A stretch of 64,000 nucleotides of DNA from Aestuariivirga sp. (GTDB lineage Bacteria; Pseudomonadota; Alphaproteobacteria; Rhizobiales; Aestuariivirgaceae), in the NCBI RefSeq assembly GCF_020252395.1, contig NZ_JADCDB010000016.1, positions 18,905-82,904 of the forward strand, read 5' to 3'. The translations under genes and the position numbers were made by a program. The notes below the pieces were generated by a model. That model saw only the letters and a program-made list of their open reading frames with translations. It made no database searches and was not told the DNA's origin. Shown in pieces: positions 44,187 to 53,608 of this stretch. The number at the start of each line of letters is the position of its first letter. Position 1 is the first letter of the stretch.

Positions 44187-45073
44187 GACCAGCGCTCCGG
44201 CAAGCCCCGCGCACGCCTCGCCATCATGATGGCGCCGTCGATGGCATCGGCCTGCGGCGCCGCCAGCGCCAGCTTCACATCGGCATCGAGATAGGGCGGA
44301 TAGACCTTCGACAAGCCGCCCAGCAGGCAGATGTGGCGCGCGCCGCGCGCCAGCAGGGCGCGGCCGAGGTTGGAGATCGCCGCCGCGCCCTCGATCACGA
44401 TCATCATGCCCTGCACGTCGCCCTGTGCCGCGCATTCGAAGACGAGCGGTGCAAACTGCGCATAATCCTTGGGCTTCGCCTGCTCCGGCCAGCGCGACAG
44501 GTCGAGCCGGTTGGCCCCCGTGCGTGACAAGACCTCAGTCACCAAACGCGTCGGCTGCAGCAAGCCGTCCAGCGCCAGCGCCGCGCGCCGAACCGCGTGG
44601 TGCCCAACCCACGCGCCCGAGCCATGGTCGCCCAGCTGAAATCCCCAGCCGCCCACCATGTGCCGCTCGGCCCCCACCAGCGCGAAGCCGATCGAGCCGG
44701 TGCCGGCGATCACGATGCCGCCATCGCCGCCGCCGAAGGCGCCGACGCAGGCCGCATAGGCATCATTGTCGGCGGTGACGCTGGCAAAGGGCAGGGCGGC
44801 GTCGACGATCTTCCCGGCCCCCACCGAGGTCACGATTCCGGCTATTCCCATGCCGGCATGGATGCGCCCGGTCGTAAGTCCGGCCAGCTTTGCCGCCTCG
44901 CGCGAGGTGTCCATGATGGTGGCGAGCGCGCCCGTGAAGTCCTGGTAGATGTTAGAGGCCCCGCCCACCGCCTCGCCCAGCACCGTGCCGTCAGCGGACC
45001 TGATGCGCGCGCGGCAGCGGCTGCCGCCGCCGTCGATGCCGAGGAAGAAGAGGCCCGCGTTCATGGCGGTCAT
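44183..45073 (-). CDS. nagK: BadF/BcrA-type ATPase, probable N-acetylglucosamine kinase
   Basis: A 296-residue actin-fold kinase. The phosphate-1 motif LGIDGGGSRCRARI opens it, VIAGTGSIG marks phosphate-2, and GGWGFQLGDHGSGAWVG the substrate and adenosine region typical of GlcNAc kinases of this family. It is the first gene of the minus-strand amino-sugar operon and is divergent from murQ with 66 bp between starts. Specificity for GlcNAc or anhydro-sugar is inferred from context. Confidence 0.85.
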   Translation of the reverse strand: MTAMNAGLFFLGIDGGGSRCRARIRSADGTVLGEAVGGASNIYQDFTGALATIMDTSREAAKLAGLTTGRIHAGMGIAGIVTSVGAGKIVDAALPFASVTADNDAYAACVGAFGGGDGGIVIAGTGSIGFALVGAERHMVGGWGFQLGDHGSGAWVGHHAVRRAALALDGLLQPTRLVTEVLSRTGANRLDLSRWPEQAKPKDYAQFAPLVFECAAQGDVQGMMIVIEGAAAISNLGRALLARGARHICLLGGLSKVYPPYLDADVKLALAAPQADAIDGAIMMARRARGLPERWS

Positions 45074-45139
45074 GCTAGCAAATCACACGGGCAGGGAAAG
45101 CACCTTGACCTCAGCGCCAGCCAATTCTCTACTGTCCGC

Positions 45140-46030
45140 ATGGCAGAACGTCCAACCGAGCAATCCGGCAGCTATGCCGGCATTGACACCTGGCCCGACG
45201 CGCGCATCCTCGAGGCGCTGGCGGAAGGCCAGGCGCGCGCCATCGCCGCAGTGCGGCAGGCAGCACCCGCCATTGCCGGGGCTGCAACCATACTCGCGCA
45301 ACGCCTCGCTGCTGGCGGCCGCCTTGCCTATGCCGGCGCCGGCGCCTCGATCCGCGTCGCCGTGCAGGATGGCTCCGAGCTTCCCGCCACCTTCGGCATG
45401 CCGAAATCAAAGCTGCTCTATCTCATCGCGGGCGGCCGCGCCGCCATGTTCGACACCTTGGCCGATGCCGAGGACGACGAGGCCGATGGCGCCGCACAGG
45501 CCGATATCCTCACCCCCGCCGACACCATGATCGCGGTGGCCGCCTCGGGCTCCACCCCCTTCACGGTCGCGGCCGCAAACCGCGCGCGGGAAAAGGGCGC
45601 CTTCGTCATCGCCGTGGTCAACAATCCCGGCTCGAAGCTGGCCGCCACCGCCGATCTCGAAATCCTGCTGGCTTCAGGGCCGGAGGTGATCGCCGGCTCC
45701 ACCCGCCTGGGCGCGGGAACGGCGCAGAAGGCGGCCCTCAACCTTCTCTCCACCCTCACGTACATCAAGCTGGGCGCCGTGCATGACGGGCTGATGGTCA
45801 ATGTCGAGACCGGCAATGCCAAGCTCCGCCGCCGTGCGGCGGGCATCGTCGCCACGATTGCGCGGGTGGACGAGGCCCGCGCCGCGGTGGCGCTCGAAAC
45901 CGCGGGCGGCCATGTCAAGCCTGCCGTGCTGCTGTGTGCAGGTGCTAATGACATTGCTGCGGCGCAACGGTTATTGGATGCCGCAAATGGCAACTTACGT
46001 CTGGCCATGTCGCACATTCGCGATACATAA
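45140..46030 (+). CDS. murQ: N-acetylmuramic acid 6-phosphate etherase
   Basis: A 296-residue SIS-fold etherase that removes lactate from MurNAc-6-phosphate to give GlcNAc-6-phosphate during cell-wall recycling. The opening TEQSGSYAGIDTWP, the sugar-phosphate site GAGASIRVAVQDGSELPATFG, IAVAASGSTPF and the C-terminal TALxxx-like MVNVETGNAKLRRRA region match MurQ. No clear ribosome-binding site is seen before ATG at 45140, so a leaderless start is possible. It feeds NagA in the divergent operon. Confidence 0.9.
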   Translation: MAERPTEQSGSYAGIDTWPDARILEALAEGQARAIAAVRQAAPAIAGAATILAQRLAAGGRLAYAGAGASIRVAVQDGSELPATFGMPKSKLLYLIAGGRAAMFDTLADAEDDEADGAAQADILTPADTMIAVAASGSTPFTVAAANRAREKGAFVIAVVNNPGSKLAATADLEILLASGPEVIAGSTRLGAGTAQKAALNLLSTLTYIKLGAVHDGLMVNVETGNAKLRRRAAGIVATIARVDEARAAVALETAGGHVKPAVLLCAGANDIAAAQRLLDAANGNLRLAMSHIRDT

Positions 46031-46064
46031 TGGCCCCCAGAAGACTTCAAACGGGAGGACCAAC

Positions 46065-47321
46065 ATGTGCATCAAGGGACTGAAGACACTGCTGCTCGGC
46101 GCCGCCGCCGCCTTCGCACTCGCCAGTGCGGCTTCGGCCGGCACGCTGACCATCGAAAGCTGGCGCAACGACGACGCCCAGATCTGGAAGGACAAGATCA
46201 TCCCCGCCTTCGAGAAGGCCCATCCGGACATCAAGATCGAGTTCACGCCAACCGCGCCCAAGGAATACAACGCCGCGCTCAATGCCAAGCTCGAGGGCGG
46301 CACGGCGGGCGACATCATCACCTGCCGCCCCTTCGATGCCTCGCTGGAGCTCTACAACAAGGGCTATCTCGTCTCGCTGAACGAGCTATCGACCATGAGC
46401 AATTTCTCGGACGTGGCGAAAAGCGCCTGGACGACGGATGACGGCAAGACCACCTTCTGCGTACCCATGGCCTCCGTGATCCATGGCTTCATCTACAACA
46501 AGGACATCTTCAAGGAACTGGGCCTCGAGGAGCCCAAGACCGAGGACGAGTTCTTCGCCGTGCTCGAGAAGATCAAGGCGAACGGCGCCTATGTACCGCT
46601 TGTCCTCGGCACCAACGACCAGTGGGAATCCGCCACCATGGGCTTCCAGAACATCGGCCCGAACTACTGGAAGGGCGAGGAAGGCCGCAAGGCGCTGATC
46701 GACGGCACGGGCAAGCTCACCGACCCCGCCTATTTCTCGACCTTCGCCACGCTCGCCAAGTGGGCGCCCTATCTGGGCGACGGCTTCAAGGCCCAGACCT
46801 ACCCGGACAGCCAGAACCTCTTCGGCCTCGGCAAGGGTGCGATCTATGCCGCGGGCTCGTGGGACATCTCCACCTTCCGCGCCCAGAAGGTCAACATGGG
46901 CGCCTTCAAGCCGCCGCTGCCGGCAGGCGCCACCGAGTGCTACATCTCGGACCACACCGACATCGGCATCGGCATGAACGCCAAGACCAAGAACCCGGCG
47001 GATGCCAAGGTGTTCCTGGAGTGGATCGGGTCGGAGGAGTTCGCCAACATCCTTGGCAACGAGCTCCCCGGCTTCTTCCCGCTCTCCAACGCCAAGGTGA
47101 CGCTGAGCGACGACGTGGCCCAGACCTTCGTTAACTGGCGCGGTGAGTGCAAGTCGACGATCCGCAACTCCTACCAGATCCTGTCGCGCGGCACGCCGAA
47201 CCTCGAGAACGAGATGTGGAACGTCTCGGCCCAGGTGATCAACGGCGCCATGACGCCGGACGCCGCGGCCAAGCAGCTGCAGGACGGCCTCGCCAAGTGG
47301 TACGCTCCGCAGCAGAAGTAA
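46065..47321 (+). CDS. sugar ABC transporter substrate-binding protein
   Basis: A 418-residue periplasmic binding protein of the carbohydrate uptake family 1 type. The signal peptide (LLLGAAAAFALASAASA, cleaved near residue 25) is followed by TLTIESWRNDDAQIWKDKI, common to this family, and the ECYISDHTDIGIGMN region. GGGAGGA lies 7 nt before ATG at 46065. It starts 34 bp after murQ, so it shares the transcript. The substrate is likely an amino sugar or muropeptide sugar, from context. Confidence 0.9.
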   Translation: MCIKGLKTLLLGAAAAFALASAASAGTLTIESWRNDDAQIWKDKIIPAFEKAHPDIKIEFTPTAPKEYNAALNAKLEGGTAGDIITCRPFDASLELYNKGYLVSLNELSTMSNFSDVAKSAWTTDDGKTTFCVPMASVIHGFIYNKDIFKELGLEEPKTEDEFFAVLEKIKANGAYVPLVLGTNDQWESATMGFQNIGPNYWKGEEGRKALIDGTGKLTDPAYFSTFATLAKWAPYLGDGFKAQTYPDSQNLFGLGKGAIYAAGSWDISTFRAQKVNMGAFKPPLPAGATECYISDHTDIGIGMNAKTKNPADAKVFLEWIGSEEFANILGNELPGFFPLSNAKVTLSDDVAQTFVNWRGECKSTIRNSYQILSRGTPNLENEMWNVSAQVINGAMTPDAAAKQLQDGLAKWYAPQQK

Positions 47322-47330
47322 TCTGACGCG

Positions 47331-47362
47331 AGGGGCCGCATGCCTTCACGCATGCGGCCCCT
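47331..47362 (+). terminator. strong intra-operon hairpin after the binding-protein gene
   Basis: A perfect 13-bp stem (47331-47343 and 47350-47362) with a 6-nt loop, followed by a mostly T/C stretch. Placed between the binding protein and its permeases, it probably stabilises the upstream mRNA or partially terminates, giving more binding protein than permease, as in many ABC operons. Confidence 0.7.
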
Positions 47363-47374
47363 TCGTCTTCGTGG

Positions 47375-48325
47375 ATGGCACAGGAACAGCACAGCGGACT
47401 GGTCGGCATGCCGCAGGGCGCGTACCTGCGGCTTCTGCTGTTTTTCCTCGGCCCCGCGGTGCTGGTCTACTCGCTGTTCTCGATCTACCCGCTGCTCGCG
47501 ACGATCATCAACTCGCTCTACAGCCGCCAGAACGATGGCGCCTATCTGTGGGAGGGCCTGGGCAACTTCCGCACCCTGCTGCTCGATCCCACCTGGTCGG
47601 TTCCGTTCTGGAACGCGCTCAGGAACAATTTCATCTTCTTCCTCATCCACATGTGCGTGCAGAACCCCATCGGGCTCCTGCTCGCCGCACTTCTCAGCCT
47701 GCCGCGGCTCCGCTTCCGCGCCACCTACCGCACGCTGATCTTCATGCCCACCATGCTCTCCGTCGTGGTCATCGGCTTCGTCTGGCAGCTGATTCTCTCG
47801 CCCTTGTGGGGCATCGCCAGGATGTTCCTCAACTTCTTCGGCCTGGGCTTCCTCTTCGCGCCGTGGCTTGGCGTTGAATCCTCCGCCCTCATCACCGTTT
47901 CGCTGATCTCGGTGTGGCAGTTCGTCGGCATCCCGATGATCCTCATCTACACGGCCCTGCTGGCGATCCCCGATGAGCTGATCGATGCGGCGACCGTCGA
48001 CGGCCTCAACCAGTTCCAGGCCTTCGTCTGGGTCAAACTGCCCTTGATCTGGCCCACCATCGGGCTCGTTTCCATCCTCACCTTCGTCAACAACTTCAAC
48101 GCCTTCGATTTGATCTACGCGATGAAGGGTGCACTCGCCGGGCCCAATTTCTCGACCGACATCATGGGCACGCTGTTCTACCGCACCTTCTTCGGCAACC
48201 AGTTGCAGCTCGGCAATCCGTCCATGGGCTCGGCCATCGCGACCATGATGTTGATCGTCATCCTGACCGGCGTCATGGTTTATCTCTTCCTCGTGCAGCG
48301 CCGCATTCAGAGGTACAGCTTCTGA
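47375..48325 (+). CDS. sugar ABC transporter permease 1 (MalF-type)
   Basis: A 316-residue inner-membrane permease with six or so helices. The EAA loop that docks the ATPase is visible as ELIDAATVDGLNQFQAFVWVKLPLIWPTIG. The N-terminal region LFFLGPAVLVYSLFSIYPLL is typical of the first permease of carbohydrate transporters. The stop overlaps the next ATG as TGATG. It follows the strong hairpin by 12 bp. Confidence 0.92.
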   Translation: MAQEQHSGLVGMPQGAYLRLLLFFLGPAVLVYSLFSIYPLLATIINSLYSRQNDGAYLWEGLGNFRTLLLDPTWSVPFWNALRNNFIFFLIHMCVQNPIGLLLAALLSLPRLRFRATYRTLIFMPTMLSVVVIGFVWQLILSPLWGIARMFLNFFGLGFLFAPWLGVESSALITVSLISVWQFVGIPMILIYTALLAIPDELIDAATVDGLNQFQAFVWVKLPLIWPTIGLVSILTFVNNFNAFDLIYAMKGALAGPNFSTDIMGTLFYRTFFGNQLQLGNPSMGSAIATMMLIVILTGVMVYLFLVQRRIQRYSF

Positions 48326-49152
48326 TGCGGAAGCCGCTGTCAGCCTTCGCCGTCCACGCCATATTGGGGCTCTACACGCTGCTGGCGCTCTTCCCCATCG
48401 TGCTGGTGGTGATGAACTCCTTCAAGGCCAAGCGCGCCATCTTCAACACGCCGCTCCGGCCGCCCACGCCATCGAACTTCGATCCCATCGGCTATGCGCG
48501 GGTGTTCGATGACAGCGCGCTGCCTTTCTACTACCTCAACTCCATCACGGTGACGGCCGGCGCCATCTTCTTCACATTGCTGTTCGGCGCCATGGCGGCC
48601 TGGGCGCTCACCGAATACAAGTTCCGCTTCAACACGCTGCTCGCCCTCTTCCTGTCCATCGGCATCATGGTGCCGATCAGGCTGGGTTCCGTCGCCATCA
48701 TCCAGCTGGTGGCGGAGTTGAACCTCATCAACACCTTGACCGCGCTGATCCTCGTCTACACCGCGCAGAACCTGCCGCTCGCCATCTTCATCCTCTCCGA
48801 ATTCATTGCCCAGATCCCCAAGGACCTGCGCGAGGCGGCGCGCTGTGACGGGCTCACGGAATACAACATCTTCTTCCATATCATCCTGCCGCTGATCCGT
48901 CCGGCCATGGCCACCGTCGCCGTCTTCACCATGATCCCGGTGTGGAACGACCTGTGGTTCCCGCTGCTGCTTGCCCCCGCTGGCGGCAAGCAGACCATCA
49001 CACTGGGCGTGCAGCAGTTCCTGGGACAATACATCACCGACTGGAACGCGGTTCTCGCGGCGCTGTCGGCCGCCATCGTGCCGGTGCTCCTGCTTTATGT
49101 TATCTTCTCCCGCCAGCTGATCCGGGGTCTCACCTCGGGCGCGGTCAAGTGA
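48325..49152 (+). CDS. sugar ABC transporter permease 2 (MalG-type)
   Basis: A 275-residue permease with six helices. Its EAA loop reads DLREAARCDGLTEYNIFFHIILPLI. The C-terminus ends in LIRGLTSGAVK, the usual tail of MalG-like proteins (RGLTAGAVK). It is coupled to permease 1 and followed after 7 bp by the ATPase gene. Confidence 0.93.
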   Translation: MRKPLSAFAVHAILGLYTLLALFPIVLVVMNSFKAKRAIFNTPLRPPTPSNFDPIGYARVFDDSALPFYYLNSITVTAGAIFFTLLFGAMAAWALTEYKFRFNTLLALFLSIGIMVPIRLGSVAIIQLVAELNLINTLTALILVYTAQNLPLAIFILSEFIAQIPKDLREAARCDGLTEYNIFFHIILPLIRPAMATVAVFTMIPVWNDLWFPLLLAPAGGKQTITLGVQQFLGQYITDWNAVLAALSAAIVPVLLLYVIFSRQLIRGLTSGAVK

Positions 49153-49159
49153 GGCGCCC

Positions 49160-50227
<1,068 letters not shown>

Positions 50228-50318
50228 CTCTTTCAGCCGCCGGGCCCGGGCGTAACCGCCCTCATCATCTTCGCCCGCGGGATCGGCAAGGCCTTATGCG
50301 CGCGTCGCGGGCGCTCGC

Positions 50319-50957
50319 TCAGTCGGCGATCTTCTGGACATAGAGCTGATAGAGCGGCGCGCTGAGGATTCTCACCTTGCGGCAAAAGATATTGGTGAAA
50401 GCGTCGATCGCGGGCTTCGGGCAGCGCAGCGGATCGACGCCGGTGGGAAGAGCTTCGGCCCACAGATAGTCATCGAAGGCCATCACCCCGCCGGTTTGCA
50501 GAAGCCTGAAGGCCATCACGGCGTCGGTCAGCACATCCGCGGCCTGATGCGAGCCGTCGATATAAATGAAGTCGTAGGAATTAGCCTCGGCGATCAGCTT
50601 GGCGAGTTCGAGGTGGCTGGAGCCCTTGAGGGTTCTCACCGCAACGGGGTGCGCGGCGCGCGCGACGGCCTTCTGGATGTTGCGGCGGAAGCGGTTCTCG
50701 ACGGCCATCATGTCGATCTGCCAGTTCTTGTGCTCGATGCCGCCGTCCCAGGTGTCGATGCAATGGAGATCGAGCGGCTGGGTCTGACCCAGGAGATCGA
50801 TCAGGAAGCAGGCGCTGGCCCCCTCATAGGAGCCGATCTCGAGGATGCGCTTGGGTTTGATCTGCGGGATCAGCGCCGACCACACGCCGCGGGCGACGTC
50901 AAACCAGCTGTTGGTGAACTCGTAAGTCTCCTGCGCGCCGGCCAGTGCTGTGTCCAT
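50319..50957 (-). CDS. class I SAM-dependent methyltransferase (Methyltransf_24 type)
   Basis: A 212-residue Rossmann-fold methyltransferase. Motif I is ILEIGSYEGASACFLIDLLG, followed by LDLHCIDTWDGGIEH and YDFIYIDGSHQAADVLTDAVMAFRLL, the pattern of CmcI/rhamnosyl O-methyltransferase-like and glycan-modifying enzymes. It is divergent from the UDP-sugar genes, so a sugar or polysaccharide acceptor is plausible but unproven. Confidence 0.78.
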   Translation of the reverse strand: MDTALAGAQETYEFTNSWFDVARGVWSALIPQIKPKRILEIGSYEGASACFLIDLLGQTQPLDLHCIDTWDGGIEHKNWQIDMMAVENRFRRNIQKAVARAAHPVAVRTLKGSSHLELAKLIAEANSYDFIYIDGSHQAADVLTDAVMAFRLLQTGGVMAFDDYLWAEALPTGVDPLRCPKPAIDAFTNIFCRKVRILSAPLYQLYVQKIAD

Positions 50958-51149
50958 GATGGTTCCTCGCTCGCGGGATGGCCCCGCGCCACTGTACTAT
51001 CGGGCCAAGGTTGCCACAGGCTGGAGCGGTCCGCCCGTCCGTCACGCTGGCGCAAGACTGGCCGGGTAAGGGCTATTTCCTCATGTGCGGGAATCGTATA
51101 GGCGATTGTGTCAGTATGGTCCGCTTCGGGCAGCAGCAAGGACAGCTTC

Positions 51150-52511
51150 ATGAAAATCACGGTCATCGGCGCGGGCTATGTGGGTCTGGTGTCTGCCGCC
51201 TGTTTCTCCGACTTCGGCTACGAGGTGATCTGTGTCGACCATGACCGCCGCAAGCTCGCGCTGCTCGAGGGCGGCAAGATCCCGATCTACGAGCAGGGGC
51301 TGGAGCCCATCGTCGCCGCCAACCGCGCCGCCGGCCGCCTCACCTTCACCGACAAGCTGAAGGATGCCGTCGCCCAGGCAGATGTCGTGCTGATCGCGGT
51401 GGGAACGCCGGCGCGCGAGGGTGAGGAGGGGGCCGACCTCTCCTATGTCCATGCCGCGGGCGAGGAGATCGCCCTTGCGATGCAGGGCTTCACCGTCATC
51501 GTCACCAAGTCCACAGTGCCGGTCGGCACCACCGCCAGGCTGCGCGAGATCATGTCCAGGGCCAGGCCCGATGGCGACTTCGAGGTTGCCTCCAACCCCG
51601 AATTCATGCGCGAGGGCTCGGCGGTGGAGGATTTCCTGCGGCCCGACCGCGTGGTGGTGGGCGTGAGCTCGGAACGCGCGGAGAAAGCGCTGAGCCAGCT
51701 CTACCGCCCGCTCACCACGCGCAACGTGCCGCTTCTCGTCACCTCCTGCGAGGCCGCCGAGGTCATCAAATATGCCGCCAACACCTTCCTCGCCACCCGC
51801 ATCGCCTTCGTCAACGAGCTTGCCGACCTGTGCGAGGCCGTGGGGGCGGACATCGAAGACGTGGCGCGCGGCATGGGGCTGGACAAGCGCATCGGCCTGC
51901 AGTTCCTCTCGCCCGGCCCAGGCTACGGCGGCTCCTGCTTCCCGAAGGACACCCGCGCGCTCGCCCACACGGCGCGCCAGCGCGGGCGGCCTTTCTCCAT
52001 TGTCGAGAAGGTCATCGCCGCCAACGAGTCGAGGAAACATGCGCTGGCGGAACGCGTGCAGCAGGCCGCCGGCGGCACGCTGGCGGGAAAGCGCATCGCC
52101 ATCCTGGGGATCGCCTTCAAGGCCGAAACCGATGACATACGCGATGCCGCGGCCCTCACGCTAATCCCCGAGCTGCAGAGGCGCGGCGCCTCCATCGCCG
52201 CCTTCGATCCCGTCGCCATGGACAATGGCCGCCAGGCCCTCGAATCGGTGCAGTGGTGTGCGGATGCCTATTCGGCGGCGATCGGGGCCGATGCGGTGGC
52301 GATCCTCACCGAGTGGAACGCGTTCCGCGGCCTCGATCTCCGCCGCATGGCGCGCGGCATGCGCCAGCCGGTGCTGGTCGATTTCCGCAATCTCTTTTCC
52401 ATCAGCGACGCCAAGGGCTCCGGCATGGCCTATCATTCGATCGGCCGGGCCAGCGTGCAGCCCGCGGGCCAGAAGGCCGACGTCATCCCCTTCAAGACGG
52501 GAGCGGTGTAA
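51150..52511 (+). CDS. UDP-glucose 6-dehydrogenase
   Basis: A 453-residue NAD-dependent enzyme that oxidises UDP-glucose to UDP-glucuronate. Rossmann motif ITVIGAGYVGLVSA at residues 3-16, catalytic Cys263 in PGPGYGGSCFPKDT, and the C-terminal UDP-binding domain are all present. ATG at 51150 with AAGGA upstream gives the normal N-terminus. It is 6 bp upstream of the UDP-glucuronate decarboxylase gene, so the pair makes UDP-xylose for envelope polysaccharide. Confidence 0.94.
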   Translation: MKITVIGAGYVGLVSAACFSDFGYEVICVDHDRRKLALLEGGKIPIYEQGLEPIVAANRAAGRLTFTDKLKDAVAQADVVLIAVGTPAREGEEGADLSYVHAAGEEIALAMQGFTVIVTKSTVPVGTTARLREIMSRARPDGDFEVASNPEFMREGSAVEDFLRPDRVVVGVSSERAEKALSQLYRPLTTRNVPLLVTSCEAAEVIKYAANTFLATRIAFVNELADLCEAVGADIEDVARGMGLDKRIGLQFLSPGPGYGGSCFPKDTRALAHTARQRGRPFSIVEKVIAANESRKHALAERVQQAAGGTLAGKRIAILGIAFKAETDDIRDAAALTLIPELQRRGASIAAFDPVAMDNGRQALESVQWCADAYSAAIGADAVAILTEWNAFRGLDLRRMARGMRQPVLVDFRNLFSISDAKGSGMAYHSIGRASVQPAGQKADVIPFKTGAV

Positions 52512-52517
52512 GCCCGC

Positions 52518-53471
52518 ATGGCCCGCCTTTATGAAAGCCGCAAGCGCATCCTCGTCACCGGCGGCGCGGGTTTCCTCGGCTCGCACCTGATCGACCGGCT
52601 CATCGAACAGGGCCACGAGGTGATCTGCGCCGACAATCTCCTCACCGGCGCCAAGCGCAATGTCGAGCACTTGCACAATCACCCGCGTTTCGAGTTCCTG
52701 CGCCATGACGTGTGCAATCCGCTGAAGATCGAGGTGGACGAGATCTATAATCTCGCCTGTCCCGCCTCGCCCGTGCATTACCAGCACAACCCCGTGCTCA
52801 CCACCAAGACCTCGGTGATGGGCGCCCTTAACATGCTGGGCCTCGCCAAGCGCCTGCGCTGCCGCATCTTCCAGGCCTCCACCAGCGAGGTCTATGGCGA
52901 TCCGGAGGTCCACCCGCAGCGCGAGGATTACTGGGGCCACGTCAACCCCATCGGCGCCAGGGCCTGCTACGACGAGGGCAAGCGCTGCGCGGAAACCCTG
53001 TTCTTCGACTATCGCCGCGCCCATGGCGTCGACATCAAGGTGGCGCGCATCTTCAACACCTACGGGCCCCGCATGCACCCGCGCGACGGCCGCGTGGTGT
53101 CGAACTTCATCATGCAGGCGCTCGCCGGCGAGGACCTGACGATCTATGGCGACGGCAGCCAGACGCGCTCCTTCTGCTACTGCGACGACCTGGTCGAAGG
53201 CTTCCTGCGCCTCATGGAGTCCGAGCCCGGCATGACAGGCCCCGTCAACCTGGGCAATCCCGGCGAATTCACCATGACGGAGCTCGCCCGGCTGGTGCTC
53301 AAGCTCACCGGCTCGCGCTCCAAGGTCACCCACCTGCCGCTGCCGGAGGACGATCCCCGCCAGCGCAAGCCGGACATCGCGCTGGCGAAGACGAAGCTCG
53401 GCTGGGAGCCGAAGGTGCCCCTCGCCGAAGGCCTCGCGCGCACCATCGATTATTTCAGACACCTCGGCTGA
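52518..53471 (+). CDS. UDP-glucuronate decarboxylase (UDP-xylose synthase) type SDR
   Basis: A 317-residue extended short-chain dehydrogenase. It has the NAD motif TGGAGFLGS (residues 14-22) and the catalytic Tyr151/Lys155 in YDEGK with the partner STSE near 121-124. Typical UXS sequences [12 protein letters not shown] and [22 protein letters not shown] are present. It converts UDP-glucuronate to UDP-xylose, following the dehydrogenase upstream. It is the last core gene before the AT-richer insert. Confidence 0.9.
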   Translation: MARLYESRKRILVTGGAGFLGSHLIDRLIEQGHEVICADNLLTGAKRNVEHLHNHPRFEFLRHDVCNPLKIEVDEIYNLACPASPVHYQHNPVLTTKTSVMGALNMLGLAKRLRCRIFQASTSEVYGDPEVHPQREDYWGHVNPIGARACYDEGKRCAETLFFDYRRAHGVDIKVARIFNTYGPRMHPRDGRVVSNFIMQALAGEDLTIYGDGSQTRSFCYCDDLVEGFLRLMESEPGMTGPVNLGNPGEFTMTELARLVLKLTGSRSKVTHLPLPEDDPRQRKPDIALAKTKLGWEPKVPLAEGLARTIDYFRHLG

Positions 53472-53608
53472 CACGACAACCACGCCCCGCCGCGGTAGTG
53501 TCCAGATTCTTTCGCACATTTTTTCAAGCGACGGCGGCTTCGGTTGGGTTTTCGTCGGCCAGCGGCAATGCCACCATACCACGGATATCCTTTGATCTCC
53601 CAAATTGC

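Noticed and set aside
53505..53608. Possible insertion-sequence end in the AT-rich stretch after the UXS gene
   Set aside because: A GTAGTGTCC-like start and a short frame exist, but no matching inverted end or transposase motif was found.
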